Assembly: GCA_002733485.1 (NCBI GenBank)
Contig: NVVU01000037.1
Span: forward strand, 19,172 to 24,895
Source of the DNA: Robiginitomaculum sp.
GTDB lineage: Bacteria > Pseudomonadota > Alphaproteobacteria > Caulobacterales > Maricaulaceae
Length of the DNA: 5,724 nt
Direction: 5' to 3'
The notes beneath the pieces were generated by a model that searched no databases, had not been told where the DNA came from, and saw only the letters and a list, made by a program, of their open reading frames with translations. The position numbers were made by a program, and so were the translations under genes. Below are positions 5,029-5,724 of the stretch, piece after piece; the stretch's first letter is position 1, and each line of letters begins with the position of its first letter.

Positions 5029-5724
5029 TTAAATATTCTCCGTTGGTAAAATAGTGGTGACGGCCCCTTTAGCGGCCGAGGAAACAAGGTGGGCGTATTT
5101 ATCAAAAACACCGCCAAAGCTACGCCGTTTTGGGGGCGTCCAATTGGCGCGACGCGCGGGCAGATCGGCGTCGATATCAATGCGTCTTTGGGCAGAATCG
5201 ATGCGGATGCGATCCCCATTACAGACCAGCGCAATGGGGCCTCCATGGGCCGCCTCGGGCGCGCAGTGGCCGATCACAAAACCTTTGCTGGCCCCGGAAA
5301 AGCGCCCATCGGTGATCAGGGCCACATCATCAATGATCCCCTGGCCAACCAGCGCCGCCGTCACGGCCAGCATTTCGCGCATGCCGGGGCCACCCTTTGG
5401 CCCTTCATTGCGAATAATGATCACATCACCGGCTTTTATGCCGCCGCTTTGCAGGGCGTTAAAACAGTCTTCTTCGCTCTCATAAACTTTGGCCGGGCCT
5501 TCAAAAATCTGATCAATGCCGCCCGACACTTTTAACACCGCACCATCGGGGGCCAGATCGCCATACAAAATGCGATACCCGCCGCTTTCCTTTAACGGAC
5601 TGGCGATGGTGCAGATCACGTTTTGACCGGGGGTTTCTTCCAGATCATCCAGTTCCGTAAAGAGATTGCGCCCACTTACCGTTGCGGTATCGACCAGTAA
5701 ACCGGCATCACGCAGGCGCGAGGC
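5029..5724 (-). CDS. ilvD: Dihydroxy-acid dehydratase, 3' part only
   Basis: This Fe-S enzyme of the IlvD/Edd family dehydrates 2,3-dihydroxy-isovalerate (and the methylvalerate) to the 2-keto acids. The window holds the last 231 codons of a protein normally about 560-615 long. The reading frame is open to the edge, so the true start lies outside. Counting from the first visible residue, landmarks are LLVDTATVSGRNL (9-21, the usual 'TVTG' segment), GDLAPDGAVLKVSG (55-68), a GPAKVYESEEDC stretch (76-87), RNEGPKGGPGMREML (105-119), and ITDGRFSGASKGFVIGHCAPEA (137-158), which holds the family's conserved active-site serine region. The C-terminal beta-barrel domain continues through GDRIRID (170-176). 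This swivelling C-terminal domain is intact. The Fe-S cysteines belong to the missing N-terminal part, so the 2Fe-2S or 4Fe-4S type cannot be read here. The gene lies directly upstream of ilvC with zero spacing. Edd is unlikely given the context and C-terminal sequence. Confidence 0.95.
   Translation of the reverse strand, partial: ASRLRDAGLLVDTATVSGRNLFTELDDLEETPGQNVICTIASPLKESGGYRILYGDLAPDGAVLKVSGGIDQIFEGPAKVYESEEDCFNALQSGGIKAGDVIIIRNEGPKGGPGMREMLAVTAALVGQGIIDDVALITDGRFSGASKGFVIGHCAPEAAHGGPIALVCNGDRIRIDSAQRRIDIDADLPARRANWTPPKRRSFGGVFDKYAHLVSSAAKGAVTTILPTENI
5037..5041 (-). promoter_or_regulatory. Shine-Dalgarno of ilvC, inside ilvD
   Basis: GGAGA lies eight bases before the ilvC ATG and within the last codons of ilvD. 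It supports the short IlvC N-terminus as genuine. The ilvD stop and ilvC start form TAAATG with no spacer. Confidence 0.75.

Noticed and set aside
3916..5049. A 377-codon open frame on the plus strand, antisense to all of ilvC and the start of ilvG
   Set aside because: It lies almost wholly opposite ilvC, whose catalytic motifs are unmistakable. The translation shows no recognisable family, and long antisense open frames are common opposite codon-biased GC-rich genes.

Overview
The window holds one tightly packed operon for branched-chain amino acid biosynthesis, read entirely on the minus strand (from high to low coordinates). In transcription order it contains the 3' part of ilvD (running in from beyond position 5724), ilvC, ilvG, ilvM, leuA and the 5' part of ilvE (running out past position 1). 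No mobile element, CRISPR array, RNA gene, origin or convincing terminator was found. No non-coding stretch is longer than 32 bases. The operon promoter and any leader or attenuator must lie upstream of ilvD, outside the window.

Layout from the transcription start side: ilvD ends at 5029 and its TAA abuts the ATG of ilvC (5028..4036). A 32-nt gap follows, then ilvG (4003..2294), which overlaps ilvM (2297..2016) by 4 nt (ATGA). ilvM overlaps leuA (2029..422) by 14 nt. A 20-nt gap holding a good Shine-Dalgarno separates leuA from ilvE (401 to beyond 1). The spacing implies one polycistronic mRNA with extensive translational coupling.

The products cover the shared valine/isoleucine pathway. IlvG+IlvM (acetohydroxyacid synthase, isozyme II type) makes acetolactate or acetohydroxybutyrate. 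IlvC reduces and isomerises it, IlvD dehydrates it to the 2-keto acid, and IlvE transaminates that to valine or isoleucine. LeuA diverts 2-ketoisovalerate into the leucine branch. Threonine deaminase (ilvA) and leuBCD are not in the window.

The protein sequences suggest a Gram-negative proteobacterium with moderately GC-rich DNA. LeuA has an alphaproteobacterial look, while the IlvG/IlvM pair and the short class I IlvC recall gammaproteobacterial (E. coli AHAS II, Xanthomonas-like) relatives, so the taxonomic call is tentative. I see no undescribed system. The points worth a second look are the altered cofactor loop and short N-terminus of IlvC, signs that the AHAS may be valine-insensitive, an A7 run followed by a 20-bp perfect palindrome inside ilvG, and the consolidated gene order.
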